Shown one piece after another: positions 11,605 to 23,298 of a stretch of DNA of 64,000 nucleotides (the stretch's first letter is position 1; the number at the start of each line of letters is the position of its first letter). Origin of the DNA: Toxorhynchites rutilus septentrionalis (taxonomy: Eukaryota > Arthropoda > Insecta > Diptera > Culicidae); contig NC_073745.1 of the NCBI RefSeq assembly GCF_029784135.1, positions 163,798,828 through 163,862,827 on the forward strand, in the 5' to 3' direction. The notes under the pieces are model-generated. The model was not told the origin of the DNA, searched no databases, and saw only the letters and a list, made by a program, of their open reading frames with translations. The translations under genes were made by a program, and so were the position numbers.

Positions 11605-13510
11605 ACATCCAACGTCATGTGCATCTGTCGCCGAAATTATGTCGGTTTTATTCTTCAATACAATGCGCTACAAGATCTCCGCTCCACGTGATCCATCATC
11701 GGATCGATTGATTCTGTCCAAAGGACACGCCGCGCCAATTCTGTATGCCGCATGGGCCGAGGCTGGCCTTTTCCCAATAAGTGATCTTTCGAATCTGCGA
11801 AAGATTGATTCCGACCTCGAAGGTCATCCAACTCCGAGATTGAATTTCATCGATGTTGGAACTGGTTCGCTCGGCCAAGGTGTAGCAGTTGCCTGTGGGA
11901 TGGCATATGTTGGCAAAAACATCGATAAAGCTGATTACCGAACATACGTGGTGGTCGGTGATGGTGAATCAGCTGAAGGTTCCATCTGGGAATCGTTGCA
12001 TTTTGCTGGTCACTACAAACTGGATAACTTGTGTGTAATCTTCGACGTGAACCGATTGGGACAATCAGAACCCACATCATTACAACATCACATGGAAGTG
12101 TACCGTAAGCGATTGGATGCTTTCGGCTTCAATGCAATTGTTGTCGACGGTCACAATGTGGAAGAATTGTGCAAAGCATTCTATGAAGCTTCGATCACCA
12201 AGGATCGTCCAACGGCAATTGTTGCCAAGACTTTCAAGGGCAAAGATTTCCCTAACATTGAGGATTTGGAAAATTGGCACGGAAAGCCGCTAGGAGAGAA
12301 TGCAGCTGGTGTGATTGAGCATTTGCAGTCCATCATCCGTAATAATGGGCCAGTACAAATGAGTCCTCCATCTCCGCTTAAAGAAAGTGCCAAGAAAGTA
12401 GATATTAGCAATATCCAGTTGGCAACACCGCCTGCATACAAACTAGGAGAATCTGTCGCCACCCGTCTGGCCTATGGAACCGCTTTGGCCAAGATTGCAA
12501 TGAATAACGATCGCGTTATTGCATTAGACGGCGATACGAAGAACTCCACATACTCTGACAAGTTACGCAAAGCATTCCCAGATCGTTTCATCGAGTGCTT
12601 CATCGCAGAGCAGAACTTAGTTGGTGTTGCTGTTGGAGCAGCCTGTCGTGACCGCACTGTTGCCTTTGTTTCTACTTTCGCTACATTTTTCTCTCGAGCA
12701 TTTGATCAGATCCGCATGGGAGCCATTTCGCGGACAAATGTGAACTTTGTGGGCTCACATTGTGGAGTGAGCATCGGTGAGGATGGACCCAGCCAGATGG
12801 GCTTGGAGGACATTGCAATGTTCAGAGCCATTCCTGGAAGTACTGTGTTCTATCCTTCGGATGCAGTCAGCACGGAACGTGCTGTCGAACTGGCTGCCAA
12901 CACTAAGGGCGTATGTTTTATCCGTACATCCAGACCAAACACTGCTGTAATTTACGACAACAACACACCGTTCCAAGTGAGTGTTTGTTATTTTATAACA
13001 TGTTTGATAATCTCCGGAATGTAACAAATTTATTATTATTCTAGATTGGCAAAGCTAAAATTGTGAAACAAAGTGCAAATGACACCGTTTTGTTGATTGG
13101 CGCCGGTATAACTCTTTATGAAGCACTCAACGCAGCAGCCGAGCTTGAGAAGATCAGTGTTTACGCGCGTGTATTGGATCCGTTTACTGTGAAACCAATT
13201 GATACTGTAGCCATCGTACAGAATGCCATTCAATGTGGTGGACGTATTGTTGTTATCGAAGATCATTACAAGTATGGTTAAACAGACAAGCGACTAAATT
13301 TTAATGTATTAAAAAATTATTTTCCTATCCAGGCAAGGTGGACTCGGCGAAGCTGTTCTTTCCGCTGTCGCAGAGCAGCGAAACATTGTTGTGAAACACT
13401 TGGGTGTTGAGCAGATTCCCCGCTCTGGACCACCATCTGTTCTCATCGATATGTTCGGTCTGTCTGCTAGATGCATTATAGCTGCAGTGAATGATATTCT
13501 AAAATTGTAG
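11605..13510 (+). CDS. Tkt: Transketolase, last three exons
   Basis: Transketolase is the ThDP- and metal-dependent cytosolic enzyme of the non-oxidative pentose phosphate pathway. It moves two-carbon ketol units between sugar phosphates. Exons are 11605-12976, 13045-13271 and 13333-13510, with GT-AG introns of 68 and 61 bp. The frame is kept at both joins. Visible motifs are [18 protein letters not shown], the ThDP signature [12 protein letters not shown]...[23 protein letters not shown], catalytic Glu in [25 protein letters not shown] and the C-terminal [13 protein letters not shown]. The 591 residues here match the family from about residue 35 onward. The first ~35 residues, including the upstream cofactor-site segment, need an upstream exon. 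It must end in GG, because the acceptor at 11604 (TTCTTCCGCAG) splits a Gly codon. I could not find that exon in the window. Confidence 0.96.
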
Positions 13511-13656
13511 AAAGTTTACAATTTTGCAACCTTATCGGAAATCGAAAATCAGAAAACGGTACATTCCCTCTGAAATTCCCAGCGTCGTTCAAAACGTTTA
13601 AAAATTATTGATCCACTGTTAAGTCACGAATAACCTTTAAGGTAAAAGTGACTATA

Positions 13657-13662
13657 AATAAA
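13657..13662 (+). terminator. Polyadenylation signal of transketolase
   Basis: AATAAA lies 147 bp after the stop codon in an AT-rich 3' UTR. It is the first canonical hexamer downstream. Confidence 0.6.
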
Positions 13663-14562
13663 CATAACATTCTATGGTTGAAACATTCTGATAACATATT
13701 TTTTACAAAACTTTTTCATGTTTAAATTTTCTGTTAGTAATTTGGTTGATATACCATGGGTCTTTTGCCGTTCTTTTGATATGGATTCATTCTCATTGCA
13801 TCTTACAATTCATTGCATTCAAAAAAGGCATTTTTTTATTGTTCCATAGGGTACTGGTACGTTCGCTTGTTGAGTTTTTTCGTTTGCTTCAATCAATAAA
13901 CTGCTACAATTGAGTTAATGTATGTTTTACTATATCCGAAATTGCCTCTTGGATCTTTTAAATATTATTGTTTCTCATAAGGCGAGATAGCATGGTGATT
14001 TGTCTCTAATTGGACATACCGAGGCACCACTCAGTGTCCATTAGGAGACTCGATAGTGACCTGTAATTGGACATATCGACAAACACAACATAATGTGAAA
14101 AACAAGTTAAAATAGGAATATCATCGAAAATATAATAAATAATACTTAAAAAAGTGTGCAAAATGCATCATCTAGTAAAATGGTTGAAAACACTCCTAAA
14201 AATTTATCGTGTTGTAGAAACGGTTGTGTAACATTTACCCGAAACACGTTTATCTGAAGCACATTACCCGAATGTAACAAATTCCCGGATGCAACATTTA
14301 CCCGAATAAAAAAAGGAAAAATTTCGCCAATTCAGCTTATGAGTTTTGTCGAGTCTCTTGATAATAAATAAGGTTTATTTAATACAATATGAGAGAGCAA
14401 CAAAAACAACAGCAACAGCAAAATGAAAAACTGCGATGAGGAAATTCGAAAATGATGCGAGATATTTAGCCGATTCATTTTTAGAAATTAGTGTAGGCAC
14501 AATTAACACAAAATGGCATCTTTTCTGCCAAAGATGGAATGTTTTCTGCCAACGCTAGTTTG
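13663..14562. other. Intergenic AT-rich DNA with MITE relics
   Basis: At 13996-14080 is a degraded piece of the CAGTAA MITE (CTAATTGGACATACCGAGGC). At 14225-14305 the phrase ATTTACCCGAA recurs several times, a small imperfect repeat. No gene seen. A CAA/CAG-rich run lies at 14398-14420. Confidence 0.5.
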
Positions 14563-14860
14563 GTTATCGCCAGGCCCATATAATCAAACCAGCAACCATA
14601 CCCACGGCATAAGACGTGCTGTGACTGTAAACAACGGAACCGGATCGCAGCAGAGACCAACCGCGGAGGCATCAAACTACGCCGATTCAACATCTCTCCA
14701 AGTAATAATGATTTCCAACTCGTATTGTACCAAAAGAAATTGAATAAAGATTCAGATAAAATTAGTGAGCCGACGAGAACAGTCGCGTTTTCCTTTTTAG
14801 CTTTAGCTTAGTTTAGTTAGTCTTTTTTAAAAACTCCACTTCCTCACATGGGAAGTTAAG
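14563..14860 (+). repeat. 5' LTR of element A
   Basis: Begins GTTATCGCCAGG and ends GGGAAGTTAAG directly before the primer binding site. AATAAA near 14745 could serve polyadenylation. It matches 24983-25280 over its whole length. Confidence 0.9.
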
Positions 14861-14877
14861 TGGCGCAGTCGGTAGGA
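14861..14877 (+). other. Primer binding site of element A
   Basis: TGGCGCAGTCGGTAGGA is complementary to the 3' end of insect tRNA-Ser including CCA. This primer type is used by errantiviruses such as 17.6, 297 and ZAM. Confidence 0.85.
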
Positions 14878-15003
14878 TTAGTTAGCGCCCCGTGTTGAGT
14901 GTTTAGTGAAAGTGTTCCCTGAGTGCATATCAGATACAAAACGCAGCAGCTGACACATCACGGAGCTAACGACCTGCTTCTACATAAAAAGAACCCAAAG
15001 GAT

Positions 15004-15026
15004 ATGGGACCATTTCTTTTTCTAAG
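15004..15026 (+). CDS. Leader mini-exon supplying the Env start codon (element A)
   Basis: An ATG opens seven hydrophobic-rich codons plus two bases, followed by a strong donor, AAG/GTAAGA, at 15027. The env acceptor at 23327 (TATTTTAG) leaves one base that completes the codon in the env frame. A spliced message would therefore start in the leader and give Env a hydrophobic signal sequence. Element C has the same arrangement. This is inferred from splice signals and phase. Confidence 0.6.
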
Positions 15027-15553
15027 GTAAGAATTTTATTTTATTCTACTAAATAAGTAAGAAAAATAAAAAAAAATGAGTGGGTTATATCTATGATATA
15101 ACCGCAAGGTTCACGTGGAACTACCTTAGCTTAGCAATCATTCGTTTGTATTGATTAAATTCTTGATTGAATGAAACAGTTTCCAAATTCAATTGAGTTC
15201 AATATATTTGCTCTGTGAGTGAAAAAAATGAACAAATGCCGTGTAAAGTCAATTCATTTATTGTGATTGATTGTTCTTCGTTACAAGTAAATTTAATGAC
15301 GGACCTTTTACGTTAGGTATGATGACTAGAACTAAATATATGTACGGAAGAATTATCAAACGTTTGATGAACCAGCCTAAGGCTGAAAATCTTTCCAATA
15401 AAGGCAAAAAAAAAATTATCAAACGATTATTTTATTTTACATTTCCCTCTGAAGTTTACATCCCAAAAGTGTACATACTTCTCGAATCTCGAATTTGCTT
15501 GAAACTGGGAAGTTCATTCGCTTCTAGTGGCTGCACGATTTTCCCAGGTTCCT

Positions 15554-16140
15554 AAGTTTAGAAGATCATGTTAGGACAGACATATTCCACTCTGCACAAA
15601 GGCAAGCGAGGACAAAAGTACTCGCAGTTTGCATTTATTTGCAGAGCCGATTTCCCCAGGAACCTCGGTTTTGAAGTCTGTGTTAGGGAAACACATTTCA
15701 ATCGGAACAAAAATACCCCCGATTTGTATGAATTCGCAATGCCGATTTCCCCACGCTTCATGGATTTGAAGTCTGTGTTAGGGAAACACATTCCAGTCGG
15801 AACAAAAATACCCCCGACTTGCATGAATTTGAAATACCGATTTCTCCATGCACCTTGGTTTAGAAATCTCTATTAGGGAACACATTTCGGTGGGAACAAA
15901 AGCTCCCCCTACTTTCGTGTGTTCTTTTTCTTCTTTTTGGCTTTAAGAGGGTTTAAACTTTTCAGTTCACTCGCCTCTAGGCTCTTTCGTGTGTTTGCAA
16001 TGCCGATTTCGCTGCTTGGTTTTAAAGTCTGTGTTAGGGAACATTTTTCGATGAGAACAAAAGTCCCCCTACTTTCATGTATTTGCAATGCCGATTTCCC
16101 CAAGGATGCTTGGTTTTGATGGCTGTGTTAGGGAAACCGT
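15554..16140. repeat. Minisatellite of ~95-bp units
   Basis: The phrase GCCGATTTCCCC recurs, slightly diverged, near 15646, 15741, 15836, 16001 and 16091. Each copy is followed by TGTGTTAGGGAA and AACAAAA.TNCCCC. The first steps are 95 bp. One unit is interrupted by a pyrimidine-rich insertion around 15920-15960. Confidence 0.8.
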
Positions 16141-16412
16141 AAATCGGGCCAATCAAAACGATGCAGTTAGGGCGTTTAGATAACGCCTAATATTTTACAG
16201 TTATTCAATTGTTTATCTAATGAAAAACAACATTTTGTTAGTTGCGATAGATGCGTAGAAATATTCCCTATCAAGTGATGCAAACATCTCTCCTATCCAG
16301 TACGAAATGTTCGAGCTATAAGCATTCGAAATCTTTCATTTTTTCCTGCATGTTCTGTGTTTAGGTTTTCATTTTACCCTCCATATATTCCGGTTAGACG
16401 TAGTCCCACGTC
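16138..16412 (-). promoter_or_regulatory. Histone-unit upstream relic, copy in element A
   Basis: It aligns by eye over ~280 bp with 6130-6417, including TAGATGCGTAGAAATAT, GAAATG.TCGAG and the terminal palindrome GACGTAGTCCCACGTC (one base off a perfect palindrome). No histone coding sequence follows in this copy. Confidence 0.65.
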
Positions 16413-16615
16413 AAAAGTGAAATAAAACAATACATACCAATCACTCAATTACGATTTAACTATCTATCAAGTGCCAAATTAATTAAAGAGTTTATTCTAT
16501 TAAATAAATAAGAGATATAAGTGAAATAAAATACTTTCAAAAGAACAATAAGTACACCGTAAAATAGTGATTTGATTATTTACTTTTATCAAGTGCGGAA
16601 TTAATTAAAGTAAAA

Positions 16616-17037
16616 ATGGATGCACATATTGCAGAATTGCAACAAGCCATCATGGACCGAGATGATCAAATTCAACAGCTTCAGCTTGAGATACAAGGCG
16701 CCGTTGAAGCAGTACGCGCTGCTCAACATGCCGCCCCACAAATTGTTGCTCCGCAAGCAGCACAAATTATTCAACATCAACCTGAACCTGTGAACGTTCA
16801 AAACGATGTTGCCAACAATTTTGCCAGAACAGAAACAATCATAAAATCTTTGCAAACACCACAAATCATAAGGGACATCGCTTGTTTCGATGGAAACCCA
16901 GTGAAACTGCACAGTTTCATCAAATGCATCGACAATTTAGTTCCACTTCTGGCCGAAGCTAGAAACTCCCCTATATTTCAAGTCTGGATGCAAGCCATCC
17001 GTAGCAAAATAATAGGAGATGCCGATACCGTTCTGGA
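16616..17037 (+). pseudogene. gag: Element A gag, N-terminal part
   Basis: From the ATG at 16616 it reads MDAHIAELQQAIMDRD. A coiled-coil-like Gln-rich segment leads to the capsid-like block TPQIIRDIACFDGNPVKLHSF and IIGDADTVLEI. This matches element B's gag (QAIRDLQMFDGNPVKLHSF). The frame is cut after LEI, where a duplicated protease-RT block is inserted. The rest of gag is found at 18928. Confidence 0.85.
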
Positions 17038-18927
17038 AATCCAACGTAAATAATTTCATATCTTATATCGAAGTTCCTACTTCGAAAGGAGTTTTAAAAT
17101 TTTTAATGGATACCGGGGCAAATAAAAACTACATAAGCACCCGACATGTTAACTTTGAAAATTGCAGACACACCGATCCAGCCATTGCCACTAATATTAA
17201 CGGTTCTCATACAATTAATCGTTTTGTAGAATTCAATCCATTCATTCAAGTGCCTCAAACACAAAAATTGCAATTTTACGTTTTTGACTTTCATCCATTT
17301 TTTGATGGACTGATTGGTTACGAATCTTTACAAATGCTTCGAATCGACATTCTCACAAATACAAATGAGTTACAATTTCCTACTGGGAAAATAAAAATGA
17401 AAAGAAAATATCCGTTTGCTACTGAAATACAATTGAATCCTGAAGAAACGAAAGTAGTGAGCCTTCCAGTAACAATCAGTGAATGAGATTTCTTCATGAA
17501 CACATGAATATTTCCGATACCACATTTATTCACTCTGGAATATACAACGCCGTAAACAATCGTGCTTTCATGACAATTACTAATTACTCAAAAGAACCTA
17601 CTAAAATATAATTGAGAAACCCTTTGAATTCGAATTGAATAATTTTGAAACACAAATTCGCTCAACAACTCCAGTTCCAATAAACCGAAGACTTTTTGAT
17701 CAACTAAGATTGAATCACCTCAACTCAGAAGAAAAATCGAGGCTACTGAAAATAATTGCGGAAAACCAAGATGTATTTCTATTAGAAGGAGAAGCTTTAT
17801 CATTCACTAATGCTATTAAGCATATTCAAACAAAAGACGATTTACCAATTTATGCCAAATCATACAGGTACCCTTTTTGCCATCGAGAAGAAGTGCAGAA
17901 ACAAATATCCCAGATGTTACAACAGGGTATTATAAGACACTCAGTTAGCCCGTGGACCTCTCCAGTTTGGATAGTTCCCAAAAAGCTAGACGCCTCTGGC
18001 AAAAAGAAATGGAGATTAGTGATTGACTATCGTAAACTGAACGATAAAACAATCAACGATCGGTACCCAATCCCCAACATTTCCGATATTCTCGATAAGC
18101 TTGGGAGATGTAATTATTTTTCTACTATTGATTTAGCGTCTGGTTTTCACCAGATAGAAGTCGAGAAAACAGACATTCCAAAGACGGCTTTTAGTGTCGA
18201 AAATGGGCACTATGAGTTCTTACGAATGCCATTTGGACTCAAGAATGCGCCATCCACATTTCAAAGAGTGATGGACAATATTCTTAGAGAGCATATTGGT
18301 TCGCGATGTTTCATCTATATGGATGATATCATCGTTTTTTCTACAAGTTTGCAAGAACATTTAGACAATCTAAAGAAAATTTTTGATTCATTGTCTAAAT
18401 ATAATATGAAAATTCAGCTGGATAAGTGCGAATTTCTAAGTAAAGAAGTCGCCTTTCTGGGACATGTCGTCACATCCGAAGGTGTGAGACCAAACCCGGA
18501 TAAAATCGAGTCAATTCAAAATTGGCCTTTACCTAAGAGTGATAAAGAACTTCGAGGATTTCTAGGAATACTCGGTTATTATAGAAAATTTATAAAGGAC
18601 TTTGCTAAAATTGCAAAACCTTTGACTAACTCTTTGAGAAAAGGTGAAAAAATAGTTCACAATGAAGACTTCGTAAAGGCATTTGACAAATGCAAAAACA
18701 TTTTGACCAGTAGTGACATCCTTCAGTACCCAGACTTCACAAAACCTTTTATTTTGACCACTGACGCGTCTAATCACGCAATAGGTGCCGTACTTTCGCA
18801 AGGGCCAATAGGTAAAGATAGGCCAATTGCCTATGCCTCTCGTACCCTTAATAAATCCGAGGAGAATTACTCCACCATAGAAAAGGAGCTATTAGCAATA
18901 GTTTTTGGGGTTGCAAACATTTCAGAC
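17038..18927 (+). pseudogene. Duplicated protease-RT block inserted into gag of element A
   Basis: This 1890-bp block is nearly identical to 19890-21781. I count about seven differences, including a 4-bp deletion near 17497 and a 2-bp insertion near 18904. It contains the aspartic protease motif MDTGANKNY, a stop, then a frame-shifted RT from ~17635 with YMDD. It ends in the middle of RNase H (ELLAIV). Left and right joins are exact breaks within gag codons. Confidence 0.9.
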
Positions 18928-19889
18928 GGCACCTCGACAGATTGGGACGATATTAAAAACACATTGATTACACATTATAGCGATAAGCGTGACGAAATTT
19001 CCCTCACGCGGGATTTATTTAAATCGAACCAGAGCACTACCGTAGAAGAATTTTATAGTCGGATTTCTCATTCAATTTCACTGCTAGTGAATCTTCTCAA
19101 TTTGAACGAAAATAATGCTGACGTGAAAGCAGCGAAAAATTCATTTTATCAAGAATTAGGTCTAAAAGTAGTTTTGGCAGGATTAAAGGATCTACTTGGA
19201 CCAATCATAAGAGCGCAATGTCCAAAAACACTAAAGGAAGCGTTACGACTCTGCCTCGAGGAAGGAAATTATAATTATGTTAGAAACCCTTTTAAAGCTG
19301 CACCCCCAATTCCACCAAGACCCAACAATTCGATCCCAAATTTATTCCAACAATATCCTAGATCATCACAGCAACATTCTAGGCCATTCCAATTACAACA
19401 TAGGCCATTCCAATTACAACATAGACCATTCCAACCACCACATAGACAATTCCAACCACAACATAGAGAATTTCAACCACAACCTAGAGCATTGCAACCA
19501 CCTTTCCATCCACCTCCAAGAGCTCATCACTCACAATCTTTCAATCAACCACGCTTCAACTTACCGAACCCCCAAAGGGACGCGTATGTACAAAGACCCA
19601 ACGATCAACAACCGAGACGGTACCGATGGAGGTTGACCACTCCATGAGAACCCGTCAAGTCAATTATATGAATAGACCCAACTTCTAAATTCCTGAGGAA
19701 TTAAATCCTGAAAATTACTATTACCCCAATAATGACGAATACTATTACGCATATCAAAATTTCGAAAACCAAAGCAATGAGATTTGCTCAGAAACCCAGC
19801 CATCAGACCAACAAATTGAAACCAATAACAAAGAGAAAATCACAAATGAAATCGATGACCTAAATTTTCGACAGCAGGATGCAGAATTC
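18928..19889 (+). pseudogene. gag: Element A gag, C-terminal part
   Basis: It resumes with [20 protein letters not shown], which in element B directly follows the LEV of the N-terminal part, so the two pieces were once contiguous. It includes ARDLF-type capsid helices, [13 protein letters not shown] and a Gln/Pro/Arg-rich tail. That tail is built from a ~24-bp repeat (PFQLQHR-like, six copies at about 19375-19510). There is no CCHC knuckle. A frameshift near 19620 separates the RTRQVNYMNRP segment. Confidence 0.85.
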
Positions 19890-20338
19890 AATCCAACGTA
19901 AATAATTTCATATCTTATATCGAAGTTCCTACTTCGAAAGGAGTTTTAAAATTTTTAATGGATACCGGGGCAAATAAAAACTACATAAGCACCCGACATG
20001 TTAACTTTGAAAATTGCAGACACACCGATCCAGCCATTGTCACTAATATTAACGGTTCTCATACAATTAATCGTTTTGTAGAATTCAATCCATTCATTCA
20101 AGTGCCTCAAACACAAAAATTGCAATTTTACGTTTTTGACTTTCATCCATTTTTTGATGGACTGATTGGTTACGAATCTTTACAAATGCTTCGAATCGAC
20201 ATTCTCACAAATACAAATGAGTTACAATTTCCTACTGGGAAAATAAAAATGAAAAGAAAATATCCGTTTGCTACTGAAATACAATTGAATCCTGAAGAAA
20301 CGAAAGTAGTGAGCCTTCCAGTAACAATCAGTGAATGA
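19890..20338 (+). pseudogene. Element A protease
   Basis: MDTGANKNYISTRHV near 19958 is a retropepsin active site (DTGA). [16 protein letters not shown] is the conserved downstream segment shared by all four LTR elements here. The frame ends at a TGA at 20336, and RT continues in another frame, so pol is not translatable as one piece. Confidence 0.85.
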
Positions 20339-20490
20339 GATTTCTTCATGAACACTGACATGAATATTTCCGATACCACATTTATTCACTCTGGAATATA
20401 CAACGCCGTAAACAATCGTGCTTTCATGACAATTACTAATTACTCAAAAGAACCTACTAAAATATAATTGAGAAACCCTTTGAATTCGAA

Positions 20491-22035
20491 TTGAATAATT
20501 TTGAAACACAAATTCGCTCAACAACTCCAGTTCCAATAAACCGAAGACTTTTTGATCAACTAAGATTGAATCACCTCAACTCAGAAGAAGAATCGAGGCT
20601 ACTGAAAATAATTGCGGAAAACCAAGATGTATTTCTATTAGAAGGAGAAGCTTTATCATTCACTAATGCTATTAAGCATATTCAAACAAAAGACGATTTA
20701 CCAATTTATGCCAAATCATACAGGTACCCTTTTTGCCATCGAGAAGAAGTGCAGAAACAAATATCCCAGATGTTACAACAGGGTATTATAAGACACTCAG
20801 TTAGCCCGTGGACCTCTCCAGTTTGGATAGTTCCCAAAAAGCTAGACGCCTCTGGCAAAAAGAAATGGAGATTAGTGATTGACTATCGTAAACTGAACGA
20901 TAAAACAATCAACGATCGGTACCCAATCCCCAACATTTCCGATATTCTCGATAAGCTTGGGAGATGTAATTATTTTTCTACTATTGATTTAGCGTCTGGT
21001 TTTCACCAGATAGAAGTCGAGAAAACAGACATTCCAAAGACGGCTTTTAGTGTCGAAAATGGGCACTATGAGTTCTTACGAATGCCATTTGGACTCAAGA
21101 ATGCGCCATCCACATTTCAAAGAGTGATGGACAATATTCTTAGAGAGCATATTGGTTTGCGATGTTTCATCTATATGGATGATATCATCGTTTTTTCTAC
21201 AAGTTTGCAAGAACATTTAGACAATCTAAAGAAAATTTTTGATTCATTGTCTAAATATAATATGAAAATTCAGCTGGATAAGTGCGAATTTCTAAGTAAA
21301 GAAGTCGCCTTTCTGGGACATGTTGTCACATCCGAAGGTGTGAGACCAAACCCGGATAAAATCGAGTCAATTCAAAATTGGCCTTTACCTAAGAGTGATA
21401 AAGAACTTCGAGGATTTCTAGGAATACTCGGTTATTATAGAAAATTTATAAAGGACTTTGCTAAAATTGCAAAACCTTTGACTAACTCTTTGAGAAAAGG
21501 TGAAAAAATAGTTCACAATGAAGACTTCGTAAAGGCATTTGACAAATGCAAAAACATTTTGACCAGTAGTGACATCCTTCAGTACCCAGACTTCACAAAA
21601 CCTTTTATTTTGACCACTGACGCGTCTAATCACGCAATAGGTGCCGTACTTTCGCAAGGGCCAATAGGTAAAGATAGGCCAATTGCCTATGCCTCTCGTA
21701 CCCTTAATAAATCCGAGGAGAATTACTCCACCATAGAAAAGGAGCTATTAGCAATAGTTTGGGGTTGCAAACATTTCAGACCATACCTTTATGGCAACAG
21801 ATTTACACTTTATACTGATCACAAACCGCTCACCTACAGCCTAAACCTCAAAGAACCAAATCAAAGGCTCATTCATTGGCGGTTAAGTTTATCAGAATTT
21901 GATTTTGACATCCAATACAAACCTGGCAAACAGAATGTGGTAGCCGATGGATTGTCCAGATTTTTCCACGAACTTAACATTAATGAAACTGATTCATCTT
22001 CCGACGATATCACCGTGCATTCCTGCGAATACTGA
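20491..22035 (+). CDS. pol: Element A reverse transcriptase-RNase H
   Basis: A 514-codon open segment with all RT blocks: [49 protein letters not shown], catalytic [10 protein letters not shown] and LGHVV. RNase H follows ([46 protein letters not shown]). It copies element RNA into DNA and degrades the RNA. The listed start is a non-ATG codon. In life this would be part of a gag-pol polyprotein, but the upstream frame is broken, so this copy is probably not made. Confidence 0.9.
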   Translation: MNNFETQIRSTTPVPINRRLFDQLRLNHLNSEEESRLLKIIAENQDVFLLEGEALSFTNAIKHIQTKDDLPIYAKSYRYPFCHREEVQKQISQMLQQGIIRHSVSPWTSPVWIVPKKLDASGKKKWRLVIDYRKLNDKTINDRYPIPNISDILDKLGRCNYFSTIDLASGFHQIEVEKTDIPKTAFSVENGHYEFLRMPFGLKNAPSTFQRVMDNILREHIGLRCFIYMDDIIVFSTSLQEHLDNLKKIFDSLSKYNMKIQLDKCEFLSKEVAFLGHVVTSEGVRPNPDKIESIQNWPLPKSDKELRGFLGILGYYRKFIKDFAKIAKPLTNSLRKGEKIVHNEDFVKAFDKCKNILTSSDILQYPDFTKPFILTTDASNHAIGAVLSQGPIGKDRPIAYASRTLNKSEENYSTIEKELLAIVWGCKHFRPYLYGNRFTLYTDHKPLTYSLNLKEPNQRLIHWRLSLSEFDFDIQYKPGKQNVVADGLSRFFHELNINETDSSSDDITVHSCEY

Positions 22036-23294
22036 TGATTCAGAATTCATACAATGCACAGAGGCTCCCATAAATTATTTCCATAATCAAATTATACTCA
22101 AAATTGGTGAAGAAAGTACTACTCTCGAAGAAGTGTTTCCCAGAGTTTACAGGCGGACTATTACCAAAGTAATATTTTACGTACCGTTTCTAATTAAAAT
22201 GTTTAAAGAATATATGGACCCTCGACGCACAAATTGCATAATATGTCCAGAAAATCTCATAAACCAAATTCAAATAGTTTATAAAAATTATTTCAGTAGA
22301 TGTCGTACTTTCAAGGTTAGAATATCACAACGCTTACTAATCGACGTGAGATCCGATGAGGAGCAAGATACTTTAATTGAAGAAACTCACGAAATTGCAC
22401 ATCGTGGAATTCAAGAAAATCTGGCAGTAATGAGAAGAAGATTCTATTTTCCAAAAGGAAAGTTTATCATATTATGTAATACCTGCAATCGAATGAAGTA
22501 TGAGAGAAAACCGTATAAGATTCTTCTAGGCGAAACCCCTATCCCAAAGCAACCATTGGATATTATCCACATTGATGTGTTAATATCCCAACCTAATTTA
22601 TTTTTATCAATTATAGACAAACTGTCTAAATTTGGATTTCTACTTCCTATTAAATCAAGAACCACAGTCGACATTAGAAAAGCTATTGTCAAATTTATTT
22701 CATTATACGGAACACCTAAAATGATAATATCTGATATTCAAATCCATTGAAATGCGGGACATGCTAGACAAACTTCATATTCAACAGTATTTTACACCAA
22801 CCAACTACAGTGAACAAAATGGAACGGTAGAACGATTCCATTCAACAATAGAAGAAATTTTCAGATGCAATAAAGACAAATATGAGAATGTCACCAATAA
22901 GGAAATGTTTCAAATATCGTGTAGCTTGTACAATAATACAATTCACAGCTCTACCAATATGAGACCTCGCGAAATATTCTACGGAATAAAAAGCGAAGAA
23001 GAACGACCTTTAGATAGAGCCCAGCTTTTGGAATACCGTGACAAAATTTATAAAGAAGCAGAGGCTAGAGCTACTGATACACAGCAGAAACAACATCAAC
23101 AACAAAATGCATCTAGAGAAGACCCACCATTACTTGAAGCCGATCAAACAGTCTTTAATAGACGGCAGGGTATTAAAGAAAAAACTAAAGAATGGTTTCA
23201 ACCTGTTAAAGTTGTCGAAGACAGGAACCAAACGTATGAAGACGATAAAAATAGGAAACTACATAAAGCAAAAATGCGTAGAATAAGGAAGTAA
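22036..23294 (+). pseudogene. Element A integrase, frameshifted
   Basis: The HHCC finger (THEIAHRGI ... CNTCNRMKYERKP) and first catalytic Asp (IHIDVL) are in one frame. The segment around the second Asp (IISD) is cut by a small indel and stop at 22748. The Glu (GTVERFHS) is in the next frame from 22752. It follows the RT stop at 22033. The indel removes the conserved residues after IISD, so no functional integrase can be made. Confidence 0.88.
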
Positions 23295-23298
23295 TAAA

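Larger units (their letters stand above)
15070..16430. mobile_element. Foreign insertion in the leader of element A
   Basis: This block has no counterpart in the leaders of B, C or D. It starts near a 21-bp imperfect palindrome (GGTTATATC...) at about 15086. It contains a ~95-bp minisatellite, then a histone-upstream relic ending in GACGTAGTCCCACGTC. Sequence leading into gag resumes after about 16415. Exact ends and a target duplication were not determined. Confidence 0.5.

Noticed and set aside
11605..13510. Transketolase as a processed pseudogene
   Set aside because: Two introns with proper GT-AG ends and preserved frame argue for the real gene.
18562..18801. Minus-strand 79-codon frame, repeated at 21418
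   Set aside because: Antisense shadow of the RT coding sequence, duplicated only because RT is duplicated.
19277..19636. Frame rich in Asn-His-Ser repeats
   Set aside because: Alternative-frame reading of the 24-bp repeat in the gag tail. The gag frame is the one conserved with element B.
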